From Dactylis glomerata (lineage: Eukaryota > Streptophyta > Magnoliopsida > Poales > Poaceae): a stretch of 64,000 bases of DNA. How positions within the stretch are numbered: position 1 is the stretch's first letter; the number at the start of each line of letters is the position of its first letter. A program made the position numbers and the translations under genes. The notes under the pieces are model-generated. The model was not told where the DNA came from and did not search any database. It saw only the letters and a list, made by a program, of their open reading frames with translations. The stretch is from NCBI GenBank assembly GCA_007115705.1, contig QXEO01000234.1, positions 810,064 through 874,063 on the forward strand, read 5' to 3'. Shown here in pieces: positions 25,522 to 36,919 of the stretch.

Positions 25522-26643
25522 CTATGCGTGATCCAGGTTTACTGCTATGGAGGTGGTCTTGTTTGGGTCCGTGGGGTGGACCTGTATTTTCTTCGAGTCT
25601 TGAGTTGCATCGAAAGCCTGATCTGGCAGGGATCGCCCGACGTCGGGTAGCACGTTGTGGTCAGTTTCGCCTTTTAGCCTTGCGTACTCTGCTGTCATGC
25701 CGAAAGTTTGTGCCAACCTATTAAATTCTTTGTCACAAGTGTTGGATACTTCAAAGCTGCCTTGCACTATGATCGTTCCTTTGGGTCCTGGAATCTTAAG
25801 TGTGAGATATGCATAGTGAGGTACTGCCATGAATTTTGCAAATGCTGGGTGCCCCAGGATTGCATGATAATGTGAGGGCCAGTCCATGACTTCAATCTTC
25901 AGCTTCTCTCTACGATAGTTGCTGCTGTTACCGAAGCAGACGTCGAGTTCTATTTTTCCCAAAGGATAATTTGCGGCTCCTGGCACTATTCCATGGAAAG
26001 AGCAATCCGTTGGCTTTAGATTTTCCAGTGATATGCACATGGCCTTCAATGTTCTTGCGTATATTAGATTTATGCTACTTCCTGCATCCATGAATACTCT
26101 CCCGACATCATATCCTCCTATTTGTGCTTTCAGCACCATTGGTGAGTGGCCCGGTCTGGGCACTTTCCTCGGGTGGTCTGCTCTACTAAACCTAATTGGT
26201 TGATCGGACCACTGCAAATGCTCTATAGTGGCTGGTGGCGATGATATTGCCAGGTTGACCTGTCTTGATATGCTCTTCCTCTCTTTCTTCGACTTTGGCA
26301 CTGGTTGGATCATTGCTGATATATATACTTTTGACTCCAGCTGTTTTGCGAGTCGTTGCATTTGATATCCTTGACTTATGCTTTTTCCTCCTTGTCGTGC
26401 TCCTTGGCTTGAATCCATGGCGTTTTGCAACCTTAGGAAGGTTCTGCAATCCTTCATCTGGTGGTTGGAAACTCTTTTCCCATCTAGGTAAGCATAATGG
26501 ATGCGACAAGGACCATATAGCATATCTTCTGCCGAAGGACCCGAGTACCTTGGCTTCTCCTTTCCCCTGCCGTCTCTCATTGGAATTTCGATATTTTCAT
26601 AGCCTTCTTCATTCCTTTCGTCATATCCTGCGGCTATCTGATT
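25522..26643 (-). pseudogene. Element E: protease and linker of Tat-type pol
   Basis: Same frame as the RT below it and the gag above it. Contains an aspartic-protease motif D-A-G-S-S in the context VFMDAGSSINLIYA at about 26080-26110, followed by an ILGHPAF segment typical of retropepsin folds. Bounded by in-frame stops: TAG at 25522 and TGA at 26644, the latter probably from CGA. Not translatable as one product. Confidence 0.75.
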
Positions 26644-27645
26644 TCACCTTCCGTGGTTGTCGCTGTTGCGGTATCTTCGCATTTGCCTGCTTGTTTTGTC
26701 GACTTCTCGTGAACGCCCCCTTTTATTGTTATACGCGTCTTCTCCATCGGCAAATCTGTTGGCCACTTCCATTAGCTTGGACACTGTTCTTGGCCTTGTT
26801 CTCCCTTTCTCTTCCACTAGGTCCGAATGACGAAGGCCACTCGAAAAAGCATCTGTAGCTCTTTCGTCAGAGACGTCTTCTGCTGAGTTTTTGATTACAC
26901 TCCAGCGTTGTATGTAAGAACGTAAGGTTTCGCCTTTTTGTTGCACGCACAACTTGACTTCTTCTAGTGATGCTGGGCGCTTATACGTTGAGCGAAAATT
27001 TCTCGCGAATTGATTCTCTAATTCTCCCCAACTTCCAATGGAATCATTGGGTAGGGTGTTTAACCAGGACCGTGCTGCGCCGGTGAGGTGTAACTGCAAA
27101 CTTTGCATGGCTGTTGCTCTTGTTCCCCCTAGTATCTGTACTGCTTGCAGGTAATCTGACAACCATAGAGTTGGCTCTTGCGACCCATCATATTTTTCTT
27201 GGTCATGTGGCAACTTGAAACCTTTGGGTACCCGCGTTTTGCGAACCCTGCGGGTAAAGCATAACGCGCCCATCTCCTTTTTATCGTCTTCGTAATTTTC
27301 CTCTTTCCACGCATAGCGTGAGTTGTTTACTCGTGCTTGTGCTATTATGTTTCTTGCGTCCTCCTTCCTTTTTTGTCGCCTCACATCTTCTGATGCATCA
27401 CTGGATTCATTTCGCGAGGTTTTGCGCTTGAATTCTTCTTTTCGCCTTTCCTTTCGATGTGTCGCCTTTTCCTCTGGAAGCTTTCCCATCAACCTGTCTT
27501 CTACCAACCCGAGGCTTCGTATTGCGGCCTGATGCATATTCTTCCGTGGATCTCCAGGCTCTGGCTGTGTAGTTACTAGGTACGCCTGTGCTGCTATCAA
27601 CGCTGCTTCTGGTGTCTCTTGAACGAAGTCTTCTTCCTCTTCTGA
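26644..27645 (-). pseudogene. Element E: Tat-type gag
   Basis: Carries the Gypsy retrotrans-gag core (about 26800-27200): W-L-x-Y-L, A-R-S-W-L-N-T-L-P, S-W-x-E-L-x-x-x-F and a Q-x-x-G-E-T-L-R-x-Y block, characteristic of Tat-lineage capsid. The N-terminal part is highly charged. I see no CCHC zinc knuckle. In-frame stops close both ends (TGA at 26644; TAG at 27646), but the frame is continuous with the neighbouring segments. Confidence 0.8.
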
Positions 27646-28484
27646 CTACTGTGCGCTTTGACTTTTCGTGTAGCTCTCTTCTCTTATCTGTGCTGTTGTC
27701 CTCCTATTATGCTTTGGGTCTTTGTGTCTTTCTAGGCAGCTTTCTGATGCGTCGCTGTACTCATCCCAGTATCCTCCACTTGACGTACCGTCGTCACCTC
27801 GGCTTCTCATGAACATGTCTCTTTCCTCCCTTAGCTTCTTTTTGTGCTGGTGCAGTGCGTACTGGTATCCCATCAGAACTTCTCTCCTTGAATCTGCGGG
27901 TACCTCTGTGCTGTGATTGATGGCTGACATGATGATTCTCCACTCTCCGGTTGAAACGTGAATTTTCTCCTTTTCCTTTTTGCTGTTATTCCTCGGTTTA
28001 TCGACTTGCAAGTCAACTTCTTTGTTGCCTTCATGATTGTCCTCTTCTGCTGCTTCAGTGATAATGACACATAACTGATGTACGCTTCTGGAGATGCCAC
28101 TATTTTCAATGGCGAAATCCCTTGAGCTGTCGTGAGTTTTGGCCACTGCTTCTTCTATGTCGGGCTTTCCCCGATTTTCGTCGAATTCCTCGAGTGTTTC
28201 TACCATATCTTCTGTTGCTGTAAGACTGACCGGCGAGTTTACCTCGCTGGAAGAGCCCACGGATGATCCAGACGATGTGATCCTCTCGGTTTTGCTTGCC
28301 AACGGACCTGATTTCGTCGGATCCGAAAGGCGAGTTGAACCCGAAGGTCCGATGTAGAAGCTTAAGCTTCCGAACGTCAGCTCCATCTCTTGATTTTCGT
28401 TGACTTCTGGATTGTTACTAGTTAAAGGTGAAAAAGCCGTCAAATTCATGATTCCAACGCCCAGAGTCCCCACGGTCGGCACCA
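27646..28484 (-). pseudogene. Element E: N-terminal leader reading frame upstream of gag
   Basis: Open for about 280 codons in the gag frame, reading from the primer-binding site itself, so its true start is unclear; the first ATG lies near 28449. The predicted product is rich in S, E and charged residues and has no recognised domain. Tat-type elements of grasses commonly have a long low-complexity region before the capsid core. It ends at the TAG at 27646. Confidence 0.5.
28466..28484 (-). other. Element E: primer-binding site
   Basis: On the minus strand TGGTGCCGACCGTGGGGAC follows the LTR end CCCCTCGTCA by two bases, the expected position for tRNA priming in a Tat-type Gypsy element. I cannot name the tRNA with certainty. 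Confidence 0.7.
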
Positions 28485-28486
28485 AT

Positions 28487-28817
28487 TGACGAGGGGTTAA
28501 CTCGACAAATGTCCTAGATGAAGGACTTAGGATCGGGGAGATAGGGCGTCAGATGAACTCGAAGGTAAAGTCAGTCAAACAAGGTGGCTATGAAAGTAAA
28601 CGTGGGTGTAAAACCTGGCTTGCTTTCAATCTGTCCCACACCGTCCCCTCCTGGCCCCTATATATAGATGGCCAGGTCTCGAGGATCGGGTGGGATCCGA
28701 TACAGATTACAATATCGACATACGACATGAACTCGTATTTCGACTAGTATTACAACTGGGCCTAGCTTAACGGGCCTCAGGGGTACTCAACTGTCGGGCT
28801 CTATTATCTATACCCTT
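28487..28817 (-). repeat. Element E: 5' LTR fragment
   Basis: On the minus strand the LTR ends TTAACCCCTCGTCA at 28487. A TATA-like TATATATAGG lies at about 28655-28665, so R-U5 and part of U3 remain. The upstream part is cut at about 28817, where sequence switches to the LTR of element D. Confidence 0.7.
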
Positions 28818-29705
28818 GTCACCCCCAGATTAAATAGAGGCATGAACCCAACTATCGAGCATAAATACCCCCTCTTGGAGTCACTAGTATCTACTCGGCC
28901 AAGATAGCTACTAACAACGGAGAGCATGCAAGATCATAAACAACATAGAGATAACATAAGATAATATTCAGCACATCAACTCAATCATAACACAAATATT
29001 CATTGGATCCCAACAAACACAACATGTAGAATTACATAAAGGTAGTCTCGATCATGTAAGGCAGCTCACGAGATCTAAACATGAAGCACATGGTGGAGAA
29101 GACAACCATCTAGCTACTACTATGGACCCATAGTCCAAGGTAGACTACTCACTCATCGCGCCGGAGGCAAGCATGGCGATGAAGAAGACCTCCGGTGGCG
29201 ATTCCCCTCTCTGGCAGGGTGCCGGGAAGAGCTTCTATACCCTCCCTATCTCGGGTCGACGACGGCGGCGGATCGCGATGTGTTTCTGGAAAATTGATCG
29301 GGTCCTTAGGTTTTTCCCGTTGGGGGGTCTTTATAGGCGAAGGGGCAGCGTCAGAAGTGGACCAGGGGGGTCTCACCATAGAGCGGCGTGGCCAGGGCCT
29401 GGGCCGCGCCCCTGGTGGTGAGGCCAGCCTCTGGCTCGGCTCCATCTCCTCTTCGGTATTCTGGAAGCTTCGTTTAATATCTGGATGTTCGGCTTTTTTT
29501 TCGTCCAATTCCGAGAATATTTCATGTGTAACTTTTCTGAAACACAAAAATAGCAGAAAACAGGGAACTGATACTGTGGCATCTTGTTAATAGGTTAGTT
29601 CCGGAAAATGCATAAAAACGCCACGAAGTGTAACGAAACACTAAGCAAATGGTGTAAAAACAAGCATGGAGCATCAAAAATTATAGATACGTTTGAGACG
29701 TATCA
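28818..29705 (-). repeat. Element D: truncated 3' LTR (Fatima-like)
   Basis: On the minus strand it begins TGATACGTCTCAAACG at 29705. It corresponds to the right-hand portion of the full LTR at 34887-36536, from the TGTCAC...CAGATTAAATAG phrase at about 35647 onward, so roughly 760 bp are missing at the junction with element E. It differs from the full copy by a few percent in the 29170-29300 stretch. Confidence 0.8.
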
Positions 29706-32640
29706 AGCATTCCCAAGCTTAACTCCTGCTCCTCCTCGAGTAGGTAAGTGATAACAAAAGAATAATTTTTGAGGTGACATGCACCTACACAATCTTGATC
29801 ATCTATGTAAGCATTGAGTGCTGGGATCAAAAGAACTTAAAACATGGGCATGAAAGATATAATCTTGATAGAAGAAACTTAGCAACCATGTTATAACATG
29901 AAAAAGAACACAAACGAAAGATCATGAAAATGAAACAATGAAAGTCAAACGTGTGTTCAAATCATATGAAAAAACATAGCAAATGGTTTTCAGCTTGCCC
30001 TTCATGGAATAGCAAAACATAAATGCATAGGACACCTTCAAGTTTAAGAGGGCGACTAGATACAAATAATTTAAGAACAAGTGAAGCCAAAATTATGAAT
30101 CAATCAATGAAAACTTTGGGACAATGCACATTACACTAAGAATGACAACTATGCTCTCTTAGATGGTGCATAAAGATAGAAGGTGGTGACTCAACATAAA
30201 AGTAAAAGAAAGGCCCTTCGCGGAGGGAAGCAGTGATTGCGAGTTTTATAAACCTTCAAAAAGTATGGTACTTACTAGCTTTGAGCTCTCATTGCCCCCA
30301 TCATAAGCATTTTGAATGGTTAAAGTTAATGTGAGTACAATTATGAATCATATGCTTGACAAATCATAAGTTGAAAACCTCGTGTCCCGTGAAGTACGAA
30401 TACCCAAACCTCATGCTACTCGACTTAGAGTCCCAAGCAAGCTCTTATCATTGTAAATATATGTGTATCATCGAGAACCGCCAACGGGGTACCTCCTGCC
30501 CGATGACATGGAACAAGCCCACATCAAAATTACAAGATAAACATACAATGAACACCTCGGCATCTCTTTTATTTACCATTGGTATAGCTTTTTATTTTGA
30601 GATGCGTCGTCGAATGTCCACTATAGGCATGCTGTAAATTTCCACCATGAATTATGCATGGCTTAGATTAGCGGCCCACGCGTTTCCCTAACACATATAA
30701 GAACTCCATGATCCCGCAAGATTCCCAACTTGTTTCACATCGCGAGTATCCATAAACAAAAGATCATGATATCAACTCAAATAAGAAGTGCAATGCTGAA
30801 AGCTTACCCCATGACGGCATGATTTGGCTAATTTACAACTTACAACTTGCAAGCATAACAACTCAACATAAGAGAGCCACAATGTCAAAATTTTAAAGAA
30901 CAAGAAAAGTAAAGTGTGCCATCAGGTTTGTGAGAGCTTTACTGACCAATTTTCGCATAACACCAAAAAGAGTTTAATTTGAAGGATAGATAAAAGCAAG
31001 TCAAATGTACTTTGGAATAGCAAATTGCTAATAGGTATGTATGGTGGACACATTGGAACAACTTGGTTTTTAGGAGTTGGATGCACGAGTAGAGCTCATA
31101 CTCAGTACAAAATGAGGGCTAGCAAAAGACTGAGAGCGACCAACTAAGAGAGCAATAACGGCCATAATCATGCAAAGCAACAAAGCAACATTAAAAGAAG
31201 CATAAGATGGCATGAAAAGTCAAAAACTAAATGATCATAGAGGCTTATGGTGACTTTGTATGAGTCTAACATGTGTGAGCATGCGCCAAGTCAACCCAAA
31301 TAAAACATCAAGGAGAAAACCAAAATAATGTTTCCAAATAATGAAAACAACGCATGATTTTTTTTCAAAGGATCATTAAGCAATCTCAGTCATTTGAGAC
31401 AATTAATGCTACAGCAAAACCACTAAGCATACTATCAAAAAGACATCAAGTATGACATGCAAAAGCCTAGGCCGCATTCTACACAAGCTCATTTTTGTAC
31501 CACTTTTTTGCATAAAACTTTTTCTCTTTTCCAACACCATTCAAACCTTTTTAAAACAACTCTTTTGGTGAATACCAACTTGGACCAGGTGTCAAAATAC
31601 ACCTTGATGAAAAGATATAACAAGATCTGAACACAAATCAAGGCAAAAAACAAAAACTAAATGCAGTAGCAGAAAAAGAGAACACTCGTTGAACGATAAG
31701 AGTGAAAAACGGAGTGTTCTTGGCAAATGAAAAGCAAGGCAACTTCTCCAAAAGGAATTTGTTGGGGTCCAACCATTTATTGCAGCAAACAAAACTAAAC
31801 AAAACTGAAAACTAAAACAACTGACGCTCCAAGAAAAACGCATAGTGCATGAAGCAATAAAAATATAGTGTGTTGAAAGGTGACCTGATTTTTGTCGATG
31901 AAGATGGGGTGCCTCGGGGGCATCCCCAAGCTTTGACGCTTGTACCTCTTGGATATTTCTTGGGGTGCTTGGGCATCCCCAAGCTTGAGCTTTTGTCCAT
32001 TCTTCAACTCATCTCATCATTCTCCAATTCCTACACTTGAAAACTTCCTTCATACAAAACTTAACTTAATTCTATTAGCAACATTAGTGTAAGCATAATA
32101 ATGAATCAACCCCTTTTTGCTTCAGGTTTCAACTCAAAACCACCACATATAAAGCATATACTACTGTAGAAACTTCCCCAAAAGTTCCGTGATCAAAAGA
32201 ACTCAAAAAGAAAGCGATCGAGAGGCAAACACAAATAATGGTAGAAATCTGTCAAAACAGAACAGCTGACAAAGGTCGATTTTTTAGAGGGTTTTCTGTT
32301 GCTGAAATCAAAAAGTGTAAAACTAATGAAAGTTTGGATATAACCTGGGGCATATGCACAAGAAATAGCAGGTCAAAAAAATATTCAGAGAATTTTCACG
32401 AATATTTACGGTGCAGCACCGAAATCTGTTTCAGGACAGCAACATCCCCAAATCTTACCTCACTCAAATTAGAGGCTTCTCTTGGCACAAAAACGAAATA
32501 AAAATGATAAGGAGCGGTTATTACAGTAGTAATAACTTCCAAGACTCAAATAAAAGAAAAATAACTGAAAGTAAAACAATGGGTTATCTCCCAATAGTGC
32601 TTTTCTTTAACGCCTTTGAGCTAGGCGCAGAAAGTGCGAA
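29706..32640 (-). mobile_element. Element D: long non-coding internal region
   Basis: About 2.9 kb between protease and the 3' LTR, where an autonomous Athila element would carry RT, RNase H and integrase. No such motif is present on either strand. It is similar along its length to 45620-48158 of element C. Short runs of purines and CCCCAAGC phrases recur (29715, 31925, 31978). No gene. Confidence 0.75.
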
Positions 32641-33310
32641 TCAAGTAATGTCAAGTGATGAAGCATCAAGCTCATAATTTGCTCTAAGCATAGAGTCAAA
32701 AAGTAATTTTTTCCTCTTTCTAGGGAAGTGTTCCATACCTTTCTTGAGTGGGAATTGATATTTGATGGTGCCTTCTCTCATATCAATGATGGCACCTACA
32801 GTTCGAAGAAAGGGTCTTCCCAAAATAATAGGACATGAAGCATTGCACTCAACATCCATGACAAGAAAATCAACGGGAACAAGGTTATTGTTAACCATAA
32901 TAAGAACATCATTAATCCTTCCCAAAGGTTTCTTCTTAGCAACATCCGCAATAGGAACATCATAATAACACTTTTCAAGCGGTGGTAAATCAAGCATGTC
33001 ATAAATTTTTCTAGGCATGATAGAAATACTAGCACCTAGATCACATAAAGCATGGCAATCAAAACCATTAACATGCATATCAATGATGGGTTCCTAACCA
33101 TCTTCTAACTTCTTGGGAATAGAAGCTTTTTGCTTCAACTTTTCATCCCTAATTTTCATGAGAGCATTGGTAATATGCTTAGTAAAAGCAACATTATAGA
33201 ACTAGCATTGGGACTCAAAGCAAGCTTTTGCAAGAACAAAATAACTTCAGATATATTGCAGCCATCAACATCAAAATCATTAAAAGAAATAGAGCTATCA
33301 TCTCCTACAC
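32641..33310 (-). pseudogene. Element D: retropepsin-like domain
   Basis: The frame 32641-33078 encodes an aspartic-protease-like domain with the catalytic D-L-G-A-S (about 33040) and the later PIILGRPFLRT segment (about 32810). The intact motif contrasts with element C. It is out of frame with the gag above, from which it is separated by a one-base change in an A/T run near 33311 and further disruptions. The segment 33079-33310 is the degraded linker. No RT follows. Confidence 0.7.
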
Positions 33311-34702
33311 TCAAAAAATTTCAGCACTCTTTTGAGAAAAAGTTTTAGCAGTTTTAGGCTTTTTAGTACAAGGAGTGGAAGTTTTCTCTACACCAATCAA
33401 AGTAAGAGGATTGCTAGCATTTGGAACAACATCATTAGAGGTAGTAATGTTACATACCTTCATCTTTCTAGCCATCTCATCTTCTCTTTCCCACCTGGCA
33501 TGCAATTCTGCTAGCATCCTAATATTTTCATCAATTCTAACTTGGATAGCATTAGCAGTGGCAAAAGTATTGTTCTCCTTCACATCATTAGGCAACACTT
33601 TTAATTTCAGAAGTTCAACATTATGAGCAAGGCTATCAACTTTAGAAGCAAGAATATCAATTTTGCCTAACTTTTCCTCAACAGACTTGTTAAAAGCAGT
33701 TTGCTTACCGATGAAGTCCTTGAGCATGACTTCAAGCTCAGAGGGCGCAGCCCTAGTGTTGTTGGAGGAATTACCATAAGAGTTACCATAACCATTACCA
33801 TTGGTAGAAGGATATGGCCTATAATTGTTACTAGCAAAATTGTTCCTATAAGCATTGTTGTTGAAATTATTATTTCTAATGAAGTTTACATCAACATGCT
33901 CTTCTTGAGCAACCAAAGAGGCCAAAGGAACATTATTAGGATCAAAATGAGTTCTATCATTAGAAAGCATAAGCATTATAGCATCAATCTTATCACTCAG
34001 AGAAGAGGTTTCCTCAACAGAATTTACCTTCTTACCTTGTGGAGCTCTCTCGGTGTGCCATTCAGAATAATTTACCATCATATTGTCGAGAAGCTTTGTT
34101 GCGGCGCCCAAGGTAAGGGACATAAAAGTGCCTCCAGCAGCTGAATCCAATAGGTTCCTTGAAGAAAAATTCAGTCCTGCATAAAAAGTTTGGGTAATCA
34201 TCCAAGTAGTCAGTCCATGAGTAGGGCAATTCTTTATCATAGATTTCATTCTTTCCCAAGCCTGAGCAACATGTTCATTATCAAACTGGCTAAACTTCAT
34301 AATATTGCTACGCAAAGCTATAATCTTAGCAGGAGGATAGTATCTTCCAATAAAAGCATCCTTACACTTAGCCCATGAATCAATACTATTTTTAGGCAAA
34401 GATAGCAACCAATCCTTAGCTTTTCCTCTCAAAGAAAAAGGAAACAACTTAAGCTTAATAATATCACTCTCTACATCCTTATATTTCTGCATCTCACATA
34501 GCTCAACAAAATTATTGAGATGAGCTGCAGCATCATCAGTACTAGTACCAGAAAATTGCTCTTTCATAACAAGGTTCAATAAAGCAGGCTTAATCTCATA
34601 AAAATTTGCAGCAGGAGCAGGTGGCGCAATAGGAGTGCAGATAAAATCACTATTATTAGTGCTAGTAAAATCACACAACTTGGGGTTTTCAGGAGTAGCC
34701 AT
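33311..34702 (-). CDS. Element D: Athila-type gag
   Basis: Open from ATG at 34702 for 463 codons. Contains the capsid core (about residues 40-200: LVMKEQFSGTSTDDAAAHL, RGKAKDWLLSLP, DAFIGRYYPPAK, CPTHGL), an asparagine-rich linker (about 270-330, N-N-N-F-N-N-N repeats and Y-G-N-S) and a C-terminal coiled-coil-like segment (about 345-420). No zinc knuckle is seen. The frame ends with TGA at 33311 where element C reads on into the protease; D appears to lack one base there. Could still supply capsid protein. Confidence 0.75.
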   Translation of the reverse strand: MATPENPKLCDFTSTNNSDFICTPIAPPAPAANFYEIKPALLNLVMKEQFSGTSTDDAAAHLNNFVELCEMQKYKDVESDIIKLKLFPFSLRGKAKDWLLSLPKNSIDSWAKCKDAFIGRYYPPAKIIALRSNIMKFSQFDNEHVAQAWERMKSMIKNCPTHGLTTWMITQTFYAGLNFSSRNLLDSAAGGTFMSLTLGAATKLLDNMMVNYSEWHTERAPQGKKVNSVEETSSLSDKIDAIMLMLSNDRTHFDPNNVPLASLVAQEEHVDVNFIRNNNFNNNAYRNNFASNNYRPYPSTNGNGYGNSYGNSSNNTRAAPSELEVMLKDFIGKQTAFNKSVEEKLGKIDILASKVDSLAHNVELLKLKVLPNDVKENNTFATANAIQVRIDENIRMLAELHARWEREDEMARKMKVCNITTSNDVVPNASNPLTLIGVEKTSTPCTKKPKTAKTFSQKSAEIF

Positions 34703-34861
34703 TCTAGCAAAGCTAAAAGCAGACAAGTAAAAATAACAACTAATAGGAAACTAATTTTTTGTGTTTTCGATAAAACGATGCAAGCAAAAATAAAGTAAAG
34801 AAAAACTTAAAACAAAGTAAAGAATGTGCGTGCGAAACTCCCCTTGCAGAAGTCTTCTTTG

Positions 34862-34879
34862 TCCCTGGCAACGGCGCCA
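34862..34879 (-). other. Element D: primer-binding site
   Basis: On the minus strand TGGCGCCGTTGCCAGGGA lies seven bases from the LTR end CCAACA at 34887. This site type is standard for Fatima/Athila-like elements of grasses. Confidence 0.75.
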
Positions 34880-34886
34880 GAAAACT

Positions 34887-36536
34887 TGTTGGTAGCGCGG
34901 TGTTGATGATGTAAATGACCGGCCAGTTGGAAACCCCAAGAGAAGGTGTGATGAATATAGCAGCAAGTTTTCCCTCAGTTACAAAACCAAGGTATGTCAA
35001 TCTAGTAGGAAAAAGCCAAACTCCAGAAGGTGATGCTTGCTAGCCTAGTGACACTCCAACAAGGGCGCCGTTACCGATACTTGTTACCGCGTCTTCAACT
35101 AGTAGCAACGCGGAACCTGCACACAACACAACCAAGAAATTTGCTCCCAACTTACGATGAGGTTGTCAATCTCACCGGTTTGCTGTAAACAAAGGAATGA
35201 GCGTATCGAGTGGAAAGCAATAGTAGTATGCGAGAAAGGTAAACATTGCGAGTAAAGTAAACAGGTGATAGCAATGTAAAGGAAATTGGACCGGGGTCCA
35301 CAGTTCACTAGTGGTGTCTCTCCATAAGATAAATAACGACATGCTGGGTAAACAAATTACAGTTGGGCAATTGATAGAATAAAGATAACGTGCATATGTC
35401 AAGAGGATCAATATGAGATTTACTCTGGGCATTACAACAAGATACATAGACCGCCATCCAACTGCATCTATGACTAATAATCCACCCACGGGGAATCATC
35501 TGAGGACCCCGTGAATATTAAGTTGCGAACAATAGATAACTGCATTAAGCAAAGTGTGTAATGTAAACAAAGCATATGTCCTTGGACATAAGAATGTTGT
35601 TTTCTCCCTAGTGGCAATAACACATCTACAACCTTAGAGGTTTCTGTCACTCCCCCAGATTAAATAGAGGCATGAACCCAACTATCGAGCATAAATACCC
35701 CCTCTTGGAGTCACTAGTATCTACTCGGCCAAGATAGCTACTAACAACGGAGAGCATGCAAGATCATAAACAACATAGAGATAACATAAGATAATATTCA
35801 GCACATCAACTCAATCATAACACCAATATTCATCGGATCCTAACAAACACAGCATGTAGAATTACATAAAGGTAATCTCGATCATGTAAGGCAGCTCACG
35901 AGATCTAAACATGAAGCACATGGTGGAAAAGACAACCATCTAGCTACTGCTATGGACCCATAGTCCAAGGTAGACTACTCACTCATCGCGCCGGAAGCAA
36001 GCATGGCGATGAAGAAGACCTCCGGTGGCGATTCCCCTCTCCGGCAGGGTGCCGGGAAGAGCTTCTGGACCCTCCCGATCTCGGTTTGACGACGGCGGCG
36101 GATTGCGATGTGTTTCTGGAAAATTGATCGGGTCCTTAGGTTTTTCCCGTCGGGGGGTCTTTATAGGTGAAGGGACAGCATCAGAAGTGGACCAGGGGGG
36201 TCTCACCATAGGGCGGCGCGGCCAGGGCCTGGGCCGCGCCCCCTGGTGGCGAGGCCAGCCTCTGGTTCAGCTCGGTCTCCTCTTCGGTCTTCTGGAAGCT
36301 TCGTTTAATATCTGGATGTTTGGCTTTTGTTTCGTCCAATTCCGAGAATATTTCCTGTGTAACTTTTCTGAAACACAAAAACAGCAGAAAACAGGGAACT
36401 TGCACTATGGCATCTTGTTAATAGGTTAGTTCCAGAAAATGCATAAAAACGCCACGAAGTGTAACGAAACACTAAGCAAATGGTGTAAAAACAAGCATGG
36501 AGCATCAAAAATTATAGATACGTTTGAGACGTATCA
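34887..36536 (-). repeat. Element D: full LTR with D-type internal sequence on both sides
   Basis: About 1650 bp. On the minus strand it starts TGATACGTCTCAAACG at 36536 and ends CCAACA at 34887. To the left is the primer site and gag of D, so it is the 5' LTR of D. To the right there is no flanking target site but D-type internal sequence starting with the polypurine-side phrase (AGCATCCCC at 36537), so it simultaneously looks like a 3' LTR of a second element. Confidence 0.8.
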
Positions 36537-36882
36537 AGCATCCCCAATCTTAACTCCTGCTCGTCCTCGAGTAGGTAAGTGATAACAAAAGAATAATTTT
36601 TGAGGTGACATGCACCTACACAATCTTGATCATCTATGTAAGCATTGAGTGCTGGGATCAAAAGAACTTAAAACATGAGCATGAAAGATATAATCTTGAT
36701 AGAAGAAACTTAGCAACCATGTTATAACATGAAAAAGAACACAAATGAAAGATCATGAAAATAAAACAATGAAAGTCAAACGTGTGTTCAAATCATATGG
36801 AAAAACATAGCAAATGGTTTTCAGCTTGTCCTTCATGGAATAGCAAAACATAAATGCATAGGACACCTTCATGGAATAGCAA
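36537..36882 (-). mobile_element. D-type internal fragment, truncated
   Basis: Matches 29706-30050 of element D almost base for base and is clearly closer to D than to the C counterpart at 45620. It stops at about 36882, where sequence becomes the middle of a C-type LTR. Just before the break the phrase CTTCATGGAATAGCAAAAC occurs twice, at about 36831 and 36867. Confidence 0.75.
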
Positions 36883-36919
36883 AACGTAAAGTAAACAATA
36901 CAAATGTCCTTGGACACAA
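36883..36919 (-). repeat. Element C: 3' LTR, left piece
   Basis: GTAAAGTAAACAATACAAATG and following bases match the C LTR at about 51037-51066. The piece is cut on the left by the D-type fragment and on the right by element B. The last five bases, CACAA, are the target duplication of B. Confidence 0.75.
36915..36919. repeat. Target-site duplication CACAA, left copy (element B)
   Basis: CACAA precedes the TGTCGGGG start of B and recurs at 44732-44736. The unsplit site is seen in the C 5' LTR at about 51060 (TTGGATACAAGATTG). Confidence 0.9.
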
